Source: JANXPZ01 sp033853925
Lineage (GTDB): Bacteria > Eisenbacteria > RBG-16-71-46
Assembly (NCBI GenBank): GCA_033853925.1
Contig: JAWOLC010000016.1
Location: 16,775-80,774, forward strand
Reading direction: 5' to 3'
DNA: 64,000 nucleotides
The position numbers were made by a program, and so were the translations under genes. Below, in pieces: positions 35,900-44,295 of this stretch (within the stretch, counting starts at the first letter, position 1; the number at the start of each line of letters is the position of its first letter). The notes beneath the pieces are model-generated. The model was not told where the DNA came from. It was given only the letters and a program-made list of their open reading frames with translations, and made no database searches.

Positions 35900-37365
35900 C
35901 CGGCGCTCCGCTGGGCGCCCGTCTCGATGGCGATCTCCTTGGTCACCATGCGCACGCCGCAGCGCTCGAGGAAGGGGTAGGGCGGCTCGCCGCCGATGCG
36001 GATCACCACGTAGTCGTTGGGCAGGAGCCGCGGCTCGCCGGCGCAGTCCAGGGCCACGACCCCCGGCCGGATCTCGAGCACCCGGCTCTCCAGCAGCACT
36101 TCCACGCGCCCCGCCGCCCGCGCCGCCTCCAGCTTCTCGCGGTTGCGCTCCTTGACCCGCCCGAATTCCTGCCCGCGGTAGGACAGGACCACCGTCGTGT
36201 CGGGCTGGCTCGCCAGTCCCACCGCCGACTCGATCGCGCTGTCGCCCCCGCCTACGACCAGCATGCGGCAGCCCACGAAGGCCTCCATCTCGACGATGTC
36301 GTAGAGGGCCTTCTCCAGCTCCTCGCCCGGCACCCCCAGCCGGCGCGGCGTGCCCCGACGCCCCATCGCCAGCACCACCTTGCGCGCCTGGTACTCGGTC
36401 CCGGGCGTGCGCAGGCGGAAGAGCACTCCGTCACGCGCCAGCGCCTCGACGCGCTCGCCGGTGTGCACGTTCAGCTGGGCCCGCGCAATCACCGCCTCCC
36501 ACACCCGCAGCAGCTCCTCCTTCGAGGCGTCCGCGACCCAGAGGTTGCCGTAGAGCTGCACCCGCGTCGGTTCCGCGAGGAGGAGCTTGCGGCGCGGGTA
36601 CTTGCGGATCGTGTCGGAGATCGAGCCCTGCTCGAGCACCACGCAGCGCAGGCCGAGCCGTCTCGCCTCCAGCGCCGCCGACAGCCCGGCGGGCCCCGAG
36701 CCCACCACGACCAGCTCGTAGGGGCCGGGCTCTTCCCGCTCGAGGGACGGAGGGAGCGGCGGGCCCGGCGGTCGCCCGCGCTCGGCGGCGAGGGTCTGCG
36801 CCACGTGCTCGACGGCGATCCGGCCCTCGTTGATCGCGTTCTTGATGAGCCCTCGCCCGCCCAGCTCGCCGACGATGTAGAGCCCGGGCACGTTCGTCTG
36901 GAAGTTGGCGTCCACCTCGGGCACCTCGAGGCGCTGGACCGCGGCGCCCGTGGCCATCACGATCGCCCCGACGGGGCAGGCGGGTGCGCACAGCCCGTGG
37001 CGCTGGCAGACGTCCAGGTTCACGAGCGCCCGATGGTCCACGAGGCGGAGCGCGCCGGGCTCGGGGCAGGCCGCGACGCAGGTGCCGCAGCCCACGCACA
37101 CGTCCGCCCGCACGATGGGGTGGGGCCTCGCTCCCGAATCCGGGACCGCCGTCGGGTCCACGACCGGCGCGGTGACCAGCTCGAAGGCCTGGAGGGGAAC
37201 GCCGCAGGCCGGGCAGAATTCCGCGCCCGCCGCGATCGCGGCCGAGCAGCGCGGACAGGTCCGCGCCACGGGCGGGTCCTGACCCGAGCGCGAGCGGCGC
37301 ACGTGCCACCAGGCCAGGAGCACGGTGAGGGCCAGGAAGGCCAGGGTCGTGACGAGCATGCCCAT
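35896..37365 (-). CDS. Membrane-anchored Fe-S/FAD pyridine-nucleotide-type oxidoreductase, permuted (489 aa)
   Basis: Domains in order: one N-terminal helix (about 3-20); a zinc ribbon ('CPRC...CPAC'); two 4Fe-4S clusters ('CVGCGTCVAACPEPG' and 'CQRHGLCAPACPVG'); a segment 'VPGLYIVGELGGRGLIKNA' that normally closes the FAD domain at the C-terminus of thioredoxin-reductase-like enzymes; then the N-terminal-type Rossmann 'VVVGSGPAGLSAA' and the NAD(P) motif 'VVGGGDSAIES'. The protein ends without a second FAD-closing motif, so the flavoprotein appears circularly permuted. It probably exchanges electrons between a nucleotide or ferredoxin and the adjacent cytochromes. It overlaps the 23-haem gene by four bases and follows the cytochrome b-like gene by three. 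Confidence 0.88.
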   Translation of the reverse strand: MGMLVTTLAFLALTVLLAWWHVRRSRSGQDPPVARTCPRCSAAIAAGAEFCPACGVPLQAFELVTAPVVDPTAVPDSGARPHPIVRADVCVGCGTCVAACPEPGALRLVDHRALVNLDVCQRHGLCAPACPVGAIVMATGAAVQRLEVPEVDANFQTNVPGLYIVGELGGRGLIKNAINEGRIAVEHVAQTLAAERGRPPGPPLPPSLEREEPGPYELVVVGSGPAGLSAALEARRLGLRCVVLEQGSISDTIRKYPRRKLLLAEPTRVQLYGNLWVADASKEELLRVWEAVIARAQLNVHTGERVEALARDGVLFRLRTPGTEYQARKVVLAMGRRGTPRRLGVPGEELEKALYDIVEMEAFVGCRMLVVGGGDSAIESAVGLASQPDTTVVLSYRGQEFGRVKERNREKLEAARAAGRVEVLLESRVLEIRPGVVALDCAGEPRLLPNDYVVIRIGGEPPYPFLERCGVRMVTKEIAIETGAQRSAG

Positions 37366-37368
37366 GGC

Positions 37369-38397
37369 TCAACGCACCAGCACGCCGCCGACCAGGACCG
37401 CGATCGTGACGTGGACGAGGATGGCGAGGAGCGCGGTGATGGCCACGGGCAGGTGGGCCACGTGCCACCAGCCGAACACGCGGTGCGTGGCGTCCAGCAT
37501 GCGCACCTGCTGGTCCAGCGCGAGCTGCCGGCGGGCGAGCGCGAGAGCCGCGGCCACCGCCCGGCGATCCGGCGCCGGCTCTCCGGGCCGCGGGCGCGAC
37601 CAGCGCTTCTGCAGGGCGCGCAGCGCCCGGCGCCGCGCCAGGTCGTCGGCCACGAGGTGCGCGAAGGTGCCCAGGAGGCCGTGCCCCGCCCCGCGGGCGG
37701 GGCCCAGGGTCAGGGACTGCTCGACCTCGCCGGGGTCGAGCCCGGTCTCGGCCGCGATGCGCGTGAGCAGCGCCCGGCGCTCGTTGACCACCTCGTCGCG
37801 CGAGAGCTCGAGGCCGTTCCGCCGGCGGGGGATGTGCGCGTAGAGGTAGCGGCCCACGATCCCGCTCAGGATGACCAGCATCATGGCCGCGTAGCCCAGG
37901 CCGATGAGGCCCGTGAAGCGCCAGCCCGCGTGGACGGCCACGACGAAGGGCAGCGTCAGCCCCGCCAGGATGTGGACGCGAAGCCAGACGCCCAGGTTCC
38001 CGCGGCGGCGCAATGCGCCCAGGTGCTTCCGCAGGGGATAGAGCCACATGAAGAGGAAGAGGGACAGACCCGCGATGCCGAACCCGAGCCCGAGCGCGCC
38101 GGCGGGATCGAGCAGAGGCCGGAGCGGATCGCGGGCGCGGCCGGCCGGGCCGAGCAGATAGAAGGGCAGGTAACGGAGCGTGACGCCCAGCGGAATCGCC
38201 AGCAGGCAGGCGATGGCCACGCGATCCACGACGATCGCCGGACTCTTCTCCCCTTGCCGCGCACGCTCGGGGCTCTCAGGGCGCAAGGCGAGGCTCTCCG
38301 CGTCAGGGACTCTGGTGCTGCGAGGCTCGGAACCCGGAGCGGCGCGCGGCGTCGATTCCGCCTGCCGCCGGGTCACGAGGGCGCTCAGCGAGTTCAC
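37369..38397 (-). CDS. Cytochrome b-like integral membrane protein (342 aa)
   Basis: About six hydrophobic helices are present. His residues in the right places for transmembrane b-haem binding occur in 'LRVHILAGLTLPFVVAVHAGW' and near the C-terminus in 'THRVFGWWHVAHLPV' and 'LAILVHVTIAV', like ferric-reductase or respiratory-oxidoreductase b subunits. A charged cytoplasmic loop of about 100 residues separates the helix sets. It is the first gene of the operon and the natural quinone or cytoplasmic-side entry point for the oxidoreductase encoded next. GTG at 38397 is chosen for the AAGGCGG spaced six bases upstream; longer starts lack support. Confidence 0.8.
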   Translation of the reverse strand: MNSLSALVTRRQAESTPRAAPGSEPRSTRVPDAESLALRPESPERARQGEKSPAIVVDRVAIACLLAIPLGVTLRYLPFYLLGPAGRARDPLRPLLDPAGALGLGFGIAGLSLFLFMWLYPLRKHLGALRRRGNLGVWLRVHILAGLTLPFVVAVHAGWRFTGLIGLGYAAMMLVILSGIVGRYLYAHIPRRRNGLELSRDEVVNERRALLTRIAAETGLDPGEVEQSLTLGPARGAGHGLLGTFAHLVADDLARRRALRALQKRWSRPRPGEPAPDRRAVAAALALARRQLALDQQVRMLDATHRVFGWWHVAHLPVAITALLAILVHVTIAVLVGGVLVR

Positions 38398-38846
38398 GGC
38401 TACCGCCTTCCACCCGCATGGGTTGGTCGGGATCAGGCGTTTCCGATGTATAGGCGGACGTAACGGCGCATATACGCAAGTACCATTACGGGGGACGCGC
38501 TCCGGACTCATCAAGGCTAAGGCCCGCATGCCTTCGCTTGTCAGGGAAGTGTCACTGCCTTGGCCGCGCCCCGCCTCGGGCTCCGCCCCTTGAGCGCCGC
38601 CGTGGCCCGCGGGCAACCCGACCTCGGCGAGTCTCTCGTCCGGCGTCGCGCCCCGCTCGGAGAAGGTGCCGCCCGCGGACCTCTCGGCCGCTCTCCCACG
38701 AAGAAGAGCAGCTTCGAGCGCCCGCGGGCGGCTGTGGGCCCTCTCGCTGGATGGACGACGATGGCGAAACCCCGCTCGTCCTCCTCAGGATGCCGGCCTG
38801 GTGACGCTGCCGTGGTGGGCAGGAAGCGCGCCGCCCGGCGGCAGGA
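38398..38846. other. Upstream region of the cytochrome operon
   Basis: No gene can be supported in these 450 bases. A locally A/T-richer patch at 38430-38490 contains TATACA and TTGCGT on the minus strand, but they are spaced 21 bases apart, so it is only a weak promoter candidate. Open frames here are Arg/Ala-rich shadows of GC-rich DNA. Confidence 0.4.
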
Positions 38847-39005
38847 TCACGGGTGGAGCATCGTCGCCCAGGCCAGGGCGGGCTTGGCGAACCATAGAAT
38901 CGCCAGGATCAGGATCCCCAACATCGCCATGATGACGATCTCGGCGACCGCCTGCCCGGGAGAGACTTGGGCTCGGGGATCACGAGGAGGACGATGATAG
39001 GCCAC
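38847..39005 (-). CDS. Small single-pass membrane protein (52 aa)
   Basis: A soluble N-terminus of about 22 residues ('YHRPPRDPRAQVSPGQ') is followed by one strong hydrophobic helix ('IVIMAMLGILILAILWFA') and a short tail. GTG at 39005 has GGAGGTG seven bases upstream. The 13 bases GGAGGTGCACCGT leading to the start are identical to those before the metallopeptidase gene. The strong ribosome-binding site and clean helix argue that it is real. Function is unknown. It lies 450 bases upstream of the cytochrome operon on the same strand. Confidence 0.55.
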   Translation of the reverse strand: MAYHRPPRDPRAQVSPGQAVAEIVIMAMLGILILAILWFAKPALAWATMLHP

Positions 39006-39614
39006 GGTGCACCTCCGATGGCTCGGACTCCGGTCTTGTTCGCCCCGCACGGGCCAGGTCCGGGCCCGGCCTCGCCTTCTGTCTGCGGCCCGCGCAGGTG
39101 CTGAATCGGCGAACGAACACGGCCTCGAATGCCGCGAGGGTGAGGATCGAGACGGCCGGCGACCTCCTCTCCATTTCGCGCAGGCTCGGGCGGGGGCGGC
39201 CGGCACGGCCTCTGACTGCTCGTCGTCCTCGCGGCGGCGCAGGGGGCGCGCCGCGCTTCGGTGCCGTCCAGGCACCTCGCTCTTCATGCTGAGCCCTCGG
39301 GCCTTTCCCGTGTCCCGTGCCTGTGGGGAGCGAGCAAGGAGTGCGCAAAATCGCCGCGATCAGGGCGGCCCGCCCACCATCCCTGCGCGCGGGCTCGCCC
39401 CGCGCTGGCCCGCCCGCCTGCCTCGCTCGTCCGCTTCTGCTCCCCGTGAGGCCCCGCCGGCGGGCGGCCGGTGATAGCCTCCCCGCCCGCGGAGCCATTC
39501 TCCCTCGAGTTCCCTGACGAGTCCTGGCCCCGCGGCAGTCCCGCGCAGGGCGGGGCGCGCAAGTCCAGCCGCCCCGGCCCGGTGCCCACTCACCCTCGAG
39601 GAGGAACCTCCGGC
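39006..39614. other. Intergenic region without recognised gene
   Basis: About 610 bases between the small membrane protein and the S9 peptidase. Open frames on both strands are Arg/Pro/Ala-rich and show no family features. It presumably holds divergent promoters, but none is clear. Confidence 0.45.
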
Positions 39615-41579
39615 ATGTACCGACCGCACCGCTGGTCTCGAATCGCCGCTCCACTCCTGCTCGCGACTCTGGCCCTCGGTCCGCTCGCCGGCGCCGCCCG
39701 CGCCGCGCTGCCGCCGCTCGCCCCGCGCGACGTGTTCTTCGGCAATCCGGTCAAGGCGAACCCGCAGCTCTCGCCCGACGGCAAGCTGCTCGGCTACCTC
39801 GCGCCCTCCGACAAGGGCGTGCTGAACGTCTGGGTCAAGACCATCGGCCAGAACGACGACCGCATGGTCACCCGCGACGAGAAGCGCGGCATCCGGCAGT
39901 ACTACTTCGCCGAGGACGGCAAGACCCTGCTCTACCTGCAGGACGTGGCGGGGAACGAGAACTTCCATCTCTACGCCGTGCCCCTGGCGGGGGGCGAGAC
40001 CCGCGACCTCACGCCGCACGAGGGCGCGCGCGCCATCGGCGTGGACATGGACAAGAACCACCCCGACGAGCTAGTCGTGGGCCTGAACCTGCGCGACAAG
40101 CGGCTCTTCGACAGCTATCGCGTCGTCATCAGCACCGGCGAGGAGAAGCTGGAGGCGGAGAACCCCGGCGACGTGCAGGGCTGGGGCACGGACGCCGCCT
40201 TCGTGGTGCGCGCGGCCTTGGCCATGGACCCCAAGGACGGCAGCCAGATCCTGCGCGTCCGCGACGACGCCGCGGCGCCCTGGCGGGATCTGCTCGTGCT
40301 CCCGCCCGAGGAGAACGGCTCGTTCCTGGGCTTCACCGCCGACGGCAAGGCGGCCTACGTCACCACCTCGGTCGGCTCCGACGTCACCCGCCTGGTGAAG
40401 GTCGACCTGGCCACGGGCAAGGAGCTGGAGAGCCTGGCCGTGGATCCGCGCTGCGACGTGGGCGGGGTGCTGATCCACCCGGACACCCGCATCGTCCAGG
40501 CCGTGGGCTTCGACTACCTGCGCAACGAGTGGAAGGTGCTGGATCCGGCGATCGCCGCGGACTTCGCCGCGCTGCGCAAGCTGAATCCCGGCGACTTCGC
40601 CGTCACCAGCCGGGACCGCGCCGACCAGCAGTGGGTCGTGGCCTACACGAACAGCGACAGCCAGGTGAAGTGGTACCTGTACGACCGCAAGACGAAGAAG
40701 GCCGCGTTCCTCTTCGGCAACCAGCCGGCGCTCGAGCAGGTGAAGCTGGCCAAGATGGAGGGCGTGGTCATCAAGGCCCGCGACGGGCTGGACATTCCCT
40801 GCTACCTGACGCTGCCCGTGGGCGTGCCGGCCAAGAACCTGCCCACGGTCCTCTACATTCACGGCGGCCCCTGGGCCCGCGACTCCTGGGGCTACAGCCC
40901 GACCGACCAGTGGCTGGCCAATCGCGGCTACGCGGTCGTCAACGTGAACTACCGCGCCTCGACCGGCTTCGGCAAGAAGTTCCTGCACGCCGGCGACCTG
41001 CAGTGGGGCGCCAAGATGCAGGACGACCTGACCGACGCCGCGAAGTGGGCGATCGCCAAGGGCTACGCCGATCCCAAGCGGGTGGCCATCATGGGCGGCT
41101 CGTACGGCGGCTACGCCACCCTGGCGGGCCTCACCTTCACGCCCGACCTCTACGCGTGCGGCGTGGACATCGTCGGGCCGTCGAACCTCAAGACCCTGCT
41201 GGAGTCGGTGCCGCCCTACTGGGCGACCATGCGCAAGCTCTGGGACCTGCGCATGGGCCCCGTGGACCGGGACTCGGTCTTCAATCAGCGCGTCTCGCCG
41301 CTCTTCCACGTGGACGCGATCAAGGTGCCGCTCATGATCGGCCAGGGCCAGAACGACCCCCGGGTGAACGTGCGCGAGTCCGACCAGATCGTGGCCGCCA
41401 TGCGCGCGAAGAACCTGCCGGTCGAGTACGTGGTCTACACGGACGAGGGGCACGGGTTCGCGCGACCGCAGAATCGGCTCGATTTCTACGGGCGCGCCGA
41501 GAACTTCCTGGCCAAGCACCTGGGCGGACGCGCCGAGCCCTTCTCGGAGGTGACGGGCAGCTCGGCCGTGGTGAAGTAG
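39615..41579 (+). CDS. S9 prolyl-oligopeptidase-family peptidase, secreted (654 aa)
   Basis: A signal peptide ('IAAPLLLATLALGPLAGAARA') leads into a seven-bladed propeller of about 350 residues with TolB-like blades ('SPDGKLLGYLAPSD', 'FAEDGKTLLYLQD'). The C-terminal alpha/beta-hydrolase domain has 'TVLYIHGGPWARDSWGY', the nucleophile elbow 'GGSYGGYA' with Ser496, Asp in 'GQNDPRV' and His in 'DEGHGFARPQNR', a complete catalytic triad. It should cleave short peptides in the periplasm or outside the cell. The ATG follows GAGGAGGA. The gene is single, with a clear terminator after it. Confidence 0.95.
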   Translation: MYRPHRWSRIAAPLLLATLALGPLAGAARAALPPLAPRDVFFGNPVKANPQLSPDGKLLGYLAPSDKGVLNVWVKTIGQNDDRMVTRDEKRGIRQYYFAEDGKTLLYLQDVAGNENFHLYAVPLAGGETRDLTPHEGARAIGVDMDKNHPDELVVGLNLRDKRLFDSYRVVISTGEEKLEAENPGDVQGWGTDAAFVVRAALAMDPKDGSQILRVRDDAAAPWRDLLVLPPEENGSFLGFTADGKAAYVTTSVGSDVTRLVKVDLATGKELESLAVDPRCDVGGVLIHPDTRIVQAVGFDYLRNEWKVLDPAIAADFAALRKLNPGDFAVTSRDRADQQWVVAYTNSDSQVKWYLYDRKTKKAAFLFGNQPALEQVKLAKMEGVVIKARDGLDIPCYLTLPVGVPAKNLPTVLYIHGGPWARDSWGYSPTDQWLANRGYAVVNVNYRASTGFGKKFLHAGDLQWGAKMQDDLTDAAKWAIAKGYADPKRVAIMGGSYGGYATLAGLTFTPDLYACGVDIVGPSNLKTLLESVPPYWATMRKLWDLRMGPVDRDSVFNQRVSPLFHVDAIKVPLMIGQGQNDPRVNVRESDQIVAAMRAKNLPVEYVVYTDEGHGFARPQNRLDFYGRAENFLAKHLGGRAEPFSEVTGSSAVVK

Positions 41580-41591
41580 CGACTCGCCGCG

Positions 41592-41624
41592 AAGGCCCCG
41601 GTCCCGAGAGCGGCCGGGGCCTTT
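41592..41624 (+). terminator. Rho-independent terminator of the S9 peptidase
   Basis: The stem aaggccccgg/ccggggcctt is followed by T residues, 13 bases after the stop codon. Confidence 0.75.
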
Positions 41625-41694
41625 CGCGTGCCCGCGGCGCGCCTCCGCGCCTCGCCGCCCCCGGGCGAGGAAGCCGCCGCGGCTCACTTCGTCC

Positions 41695-41724
41695 TTGACA
41701 GCGGACCGGGCTCCGTGATGTTAT
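41695..41724 (+). promoter_or_regulatory. Sigma70 promoter of the arginine operon
   Basis: A perfect TTGACA and TGTTAT are spaced by 18 bases and end 41 bases before argR. This is the best promoter match in the window. Confidence 0.72.
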
Positions 41725-41750
41725 GCACAATGTCGCATAACTATTCATGC
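41720..41750 (+). promoter_or_regulatory. ArgR-type operator overlapping the -10 box
   Basis: The inverted repeat GTTATGC-8-GCATAAC (41720-41741) and an adjacent ATTCA half-site (41743-41747) form an A/T-rich palindromic block resembling ARG boxes. It overlaps the -10 box and precedes argR, so arginine-dependent autorepression of the operon is likely. Confidence 0.55.
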
Positions 41751-41765
41751 TGACGGAGGTCGCCC

Positions 41766-42236
41766 ATGCAGCGCTCGCGCCGTCTCGCCGTCCTGGCCCA
41801 CCTGCTCGCCGATCGTCGCTTCACGAGCCAGCAGGCGCTGGTCAAGGCCCTGGCCCACTCGGGGGTGGAGGCCACCCAGGCCACGCTTTCCCGCGACCTG
41901 CGCAGCCTGGGCGTGCTGAAGCGCCCCGGGGCGCAGGGACGCATGGTCTACGAGCTGCCGGGCCCGGAGAGCGAGACCCTGGACCGCCAGCGGCAATCGC
42001 TCGACCTCAAGGTCTTCGTGAACGAGGTCCGCGTCGCCCAGAACCTGGCCCTGGTCCGCACGCCGCCCGGCCACGCCAACGCCGTGGCCCGGGCCATCGA
42101 CCTGGAGCGGTTCGCGGGCGTCGTGGGCTCCGTGGCCGGCGACGACACCGTGCTGGTCGTGACCGAGGACGCCTCCGCCGCGCGACGATTCAAGCGCCTG
42201 CTCGATTCGCTCCACGGCTCCGGTACCCGGCAGTGA
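41766..42236 (+). CDS. argR: Arginine repressor ArgR (156 aa)
   Basis: The N-terminal winged helix has the family pattern 'RFTSQQALVKALAHSG' and 'ATQATLSRDLRSLGVLK' (the SR helix that reads the ARG box). The C-terminal oligomerisation and arginine-binding domain shows 'LALVRTPPGHANAVARAID' and 'VVGSVAGDDTVLVV', with the GDD-type aspartates that contact arginine. Length is normal. It is the first gene of the arginine operon, has GGAGGT before the ATG, and overlaps argC by four bases (GTGA). It should act as a hexamer and repress this operon when arginine is high. Confidence 0.95.
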   Translation: MQRSRRLAVLAHLLADRRFTSQQALVKALAHSGVEATQATLSRDLRSLGVLKRPGAQGRMVYELPGPESETLDRQRQSLDLKVFVNEVRVAQNLALVRTPPGHANAVARAIDLERFAGVVGSVAGDDTVLVVTEDASAARRFKRLLDSLHGSGTRQ

Positions 42237-43399
42237 GCGCCCTGCGCGCAGAGCCGGCCGGGCTCGAGTCCCGGGCCGGCGGCGGAGGCGTAGCGCCCGC
42301 GCCGCGGAACCGGCCACCGCGAGTCCAGGCCGCGGGGGAGCGCCCCGAGGAGCGCCGGCTCGGGCGCGTGGCCCTGCTCGGCGCCAGCGGCTATTCCGGT
42401 CAGGAGTTCGCCCGCCTGGCCCTCTCCCATCCAGGCCTCGAGCTGGGCGTGCTGTGCTCGCGCGAGCACGCGGGTCGGCCGGCGGTCGAGCTGCTCGCCG
42501 GGCTCGACCCGCGCGCCGCGGCGCTGCCCGAGGTCGTGGATCCCGCGAGCCTCGAGGAGCGCCTGGCGGACGGCGCCTTCGACACCCTCGTCTCCTGTCT
42601 GCCGCACGGCGCCTGGAAGGCCCTCGCCGCGGAGCGCCCGGCCCTGGCCCGGGGCCCGGCGCGGGTCGTGGATCTCTCCGCCGACTTCCGCGACGGCGGC
42701 AGCCCCTCGACCGGCCCCGGCGCGGAGAACGGGGACGAGGGCTACGCCTACGGTCTCCCCGAGGCCTTCCGCGCCGAGATCGTGGGCGCCGCGCGCGTGG
42801 CGAACCCGGGCTGCTATCCCACCGCCGCCACCCTGGCGCTGCTGCCCGCGGCCGCGCGGCTCGCGGGGCCCGTGATGGTGAGCGCCCTCTCGGGGCTGAG
42901 CGGCGCCGGCCGCTCGCCGCAGCTCGGCACCTCGTTCGTCGAGCGGGACGGCGGTGCCGCCCTCTACCGCGCCGGAGCCGTGCACGCGCACGTGCCCGAG
43001 ATGGAGCGGAACCTCGCGCGCCTCGGCGGAGTCGCGATCCCCGTCGGCTTCGCGCCCCAGCTCGTGCCCATGGCGCGGGGCATCCTGCTCGTGGCGAGCG
43101 CCCCGCTCGCCGAGCCGGTCTCCCCCGAGGAGATCCGGGCCCTCTACGCCGCGCGCTTCGCCGGCGAGCGGTTCGTCCGCCTCCTCGAGCCGGGCGAGTG
43201 GCCCGAGACGCGCACCGTGCGGGGCTCGAACCGCTGCGACCTCGCCGTCACGACCCTGCACGGCGGGCGCACGCTGCTGGCCACCGCGGCGCTGGACAAC
43301 CTCGTCAAGGGCGCAGCCGGCCAGGCGCTGCAGAACCTCAACCTGATGCTGGGCTGGCCCGAGGACACGGGCCTCGCCGTGCACGGCCTCCCATGGTGA
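42233..43399 (+). CDS. argC: N-acetyl-gamma-glutamyl-phosphate reductase ArgC (388 aa)
   Basis: ArgC makes N-acetylglutamate semialdehyde with NADPH. The nucleotide-binding 'VALLGASGYSGQEFARL' starts near residue 48. The catalytic Cys194 lies in 'ANPGCYPTAATL', and 'HAHVPEME' contains a conserved active-site His. 'GSNRCDLAV' and 'LDNLVKGAAGQALQNLNL' are standard C-terminal motifs. The GTG overlapping the argR stop gives an extra N-terminal stretch of about 45 residues, rich in Gly, Arg and Pro, not usual for ArgC; a later start cannot be excluded. It overlaps argB. Confidence 0.95.
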   Translation: MSALRAEPAGLESRAGGGGVAPAPRNRPPRVQAAGERPEERRLGRVALLGASGYSGQEFARLALSHPGLELGVLCSREHAGRPAVELLAGLDPRAAALPEVVDPASLEERLADGAFDTLVSCLPHGAWKALAAERPALARGPARVVDLSADFRDGGSPSTGPGAENGDEGYAYGLPEAFRAEIVGAARVANPGCYPTAATLALLPAAARLAGPVMVSALSGLSGAGRSPQLGTSFVERDGGAALYRAGAVHAHVPEMERNLARLGGVAIPVGFAPQLVPMARGILLVASAPLAEPVSPEEIRALYAARFAGERFVRLLEPGEWPETRTVRGSNRCDLAVTTLHGGRTLLATAALDNLVKGAAGQALQNLNLMLGWPEDTGLAVHGLPW

Positions 43400-44295
43400 G
43401 GCCCGCGCGGAGCGCTCGCCCCGGGCCCGCCGTCGCCGCGGGAACGGGAGCCGCCCGCGCTCCCTTCGCCCCTCCGGGGAGCCCGGTGGTCCTCAAGCTG
43501 GGCGGCCGGGCGCTCGAGGCGCCAGGGGCCGGAGCCGAGCTGGCCGACGAGATCCTGCCCCTGGCCGGCCGGATCGTGCTCGTCCACGGCGGCGGCGCGG
43601 AGGTGAGCGCCTGGTGCCAGCGGCTCGGCCTCGTCCCGCGCTTCGTGGACGGGCTCCGCGTCACGGACGGACCCACGCTCGAGGTGGCCATCGCGGTCCT
43701 GGCCGGCCTGGCGAATCGGCGCCTGGTCGCCGCCCTGCGCGGGCACGGAGTCGACGCGGTGGGGCTCTCGGCGCTGGACGGCGGCCTCGCCGAGGTCGCT
43801 CCCCACCCGGACGCGGCCCGGCTCGGCGCGGTGGGTCGCGTGCGCGCCATCGACCCGAGCCTCCTCCATGGCCTCCTCTCCGGGGGTCGGGTGCCGGTGC
43901 TGGCCAGCATCGGGGCGAGCGCCGGAGCGCTCTTCAACCTGAACGCGGACGATCTCGCGGCGGCCGTCGCGGGCGCGCTGGCGGCCGGCGCGCTCGTGCT
44001 GCTCAGCGACACGCCGGGGCTCGTCCTCGAAGGGGCGCGCGTGCCCCGCCTGGGGGCCGATTCGGTGGCCTCGCTGCTCGAGCATCCGCACGTCACCGGC
44101 GGCATGCGGCCCAAGCTGCGGGCGGCGCGGGCGGCGATCCGCGGAGGCGCGCGCCGGGTGCACATCGCCGCCTGGCAGGGCCCGGGCACGCTCGGGGCGC
44201 TCCTCGCCGGCTCGGCCGAGGCCACGACGGTGGAGGCGGGGGGCGGCGAAGGGGCGCGCCTCGCGAGCGCGACCGGCCGAGGGACCACGCCATGA
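43393..44295 (+). CDS. argB: Acetylglutamate kinase ArgB (300 aa)
   Basis: ArgB phosphorylates N-acetylglutamate. Key motifs are 'VVLKLGGRAL' (Lys of the amino-acid kinase loop), 'IVLVHGGGAEVS', 'GLRVTDGPTLEVA', 'FNLNADDLAAAVAGAL' and 'LLSDTPG', with a late 'TGGMRPKLRAA'. There is a disordered N-terminal extension of about 30 residues and a Gly-rich tail. ATG at 43393 overlaps argC by seven bases; GTG at 43396 is an equal alternative. The N-terminal helix that makes ArgB arginine-sensitive in some bacteria is not evident. Confidence 0.94.
   Translation: MVRPARSARPGPAVAAGTGAARAPFAPPGSPVVLKLGGRALEAPGAGAELADEILPLAGRIVLVHGGGAEVSAWCQRLGLVPRFVDGLRVTDGPTLEVAIAVLAGLANRRLVAALRGHGVDAVGLSALDGGLAEVAPHPDAARLGAVGRVRAIDPSLLHGLLSGGRVPVLASIGASAGALFNLNADDLAAAVAGALAAGALVLLSDTPGLVLEGARVPRLGADSVASLLEHPHVTGGMRPKLRAARAAIRGGARRVHIAAWQGPGTLGALLAGSAEATTVEAGGGEGARLASATGRGTTP

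Noticed and set aside
38538..39654. Several Arg/Pro-rich frames around 38.5-39.6 kb
   Set aside because: They lack ribosome-binding sites and protein-like composition, apart from the small helix protein at 38847-39005.
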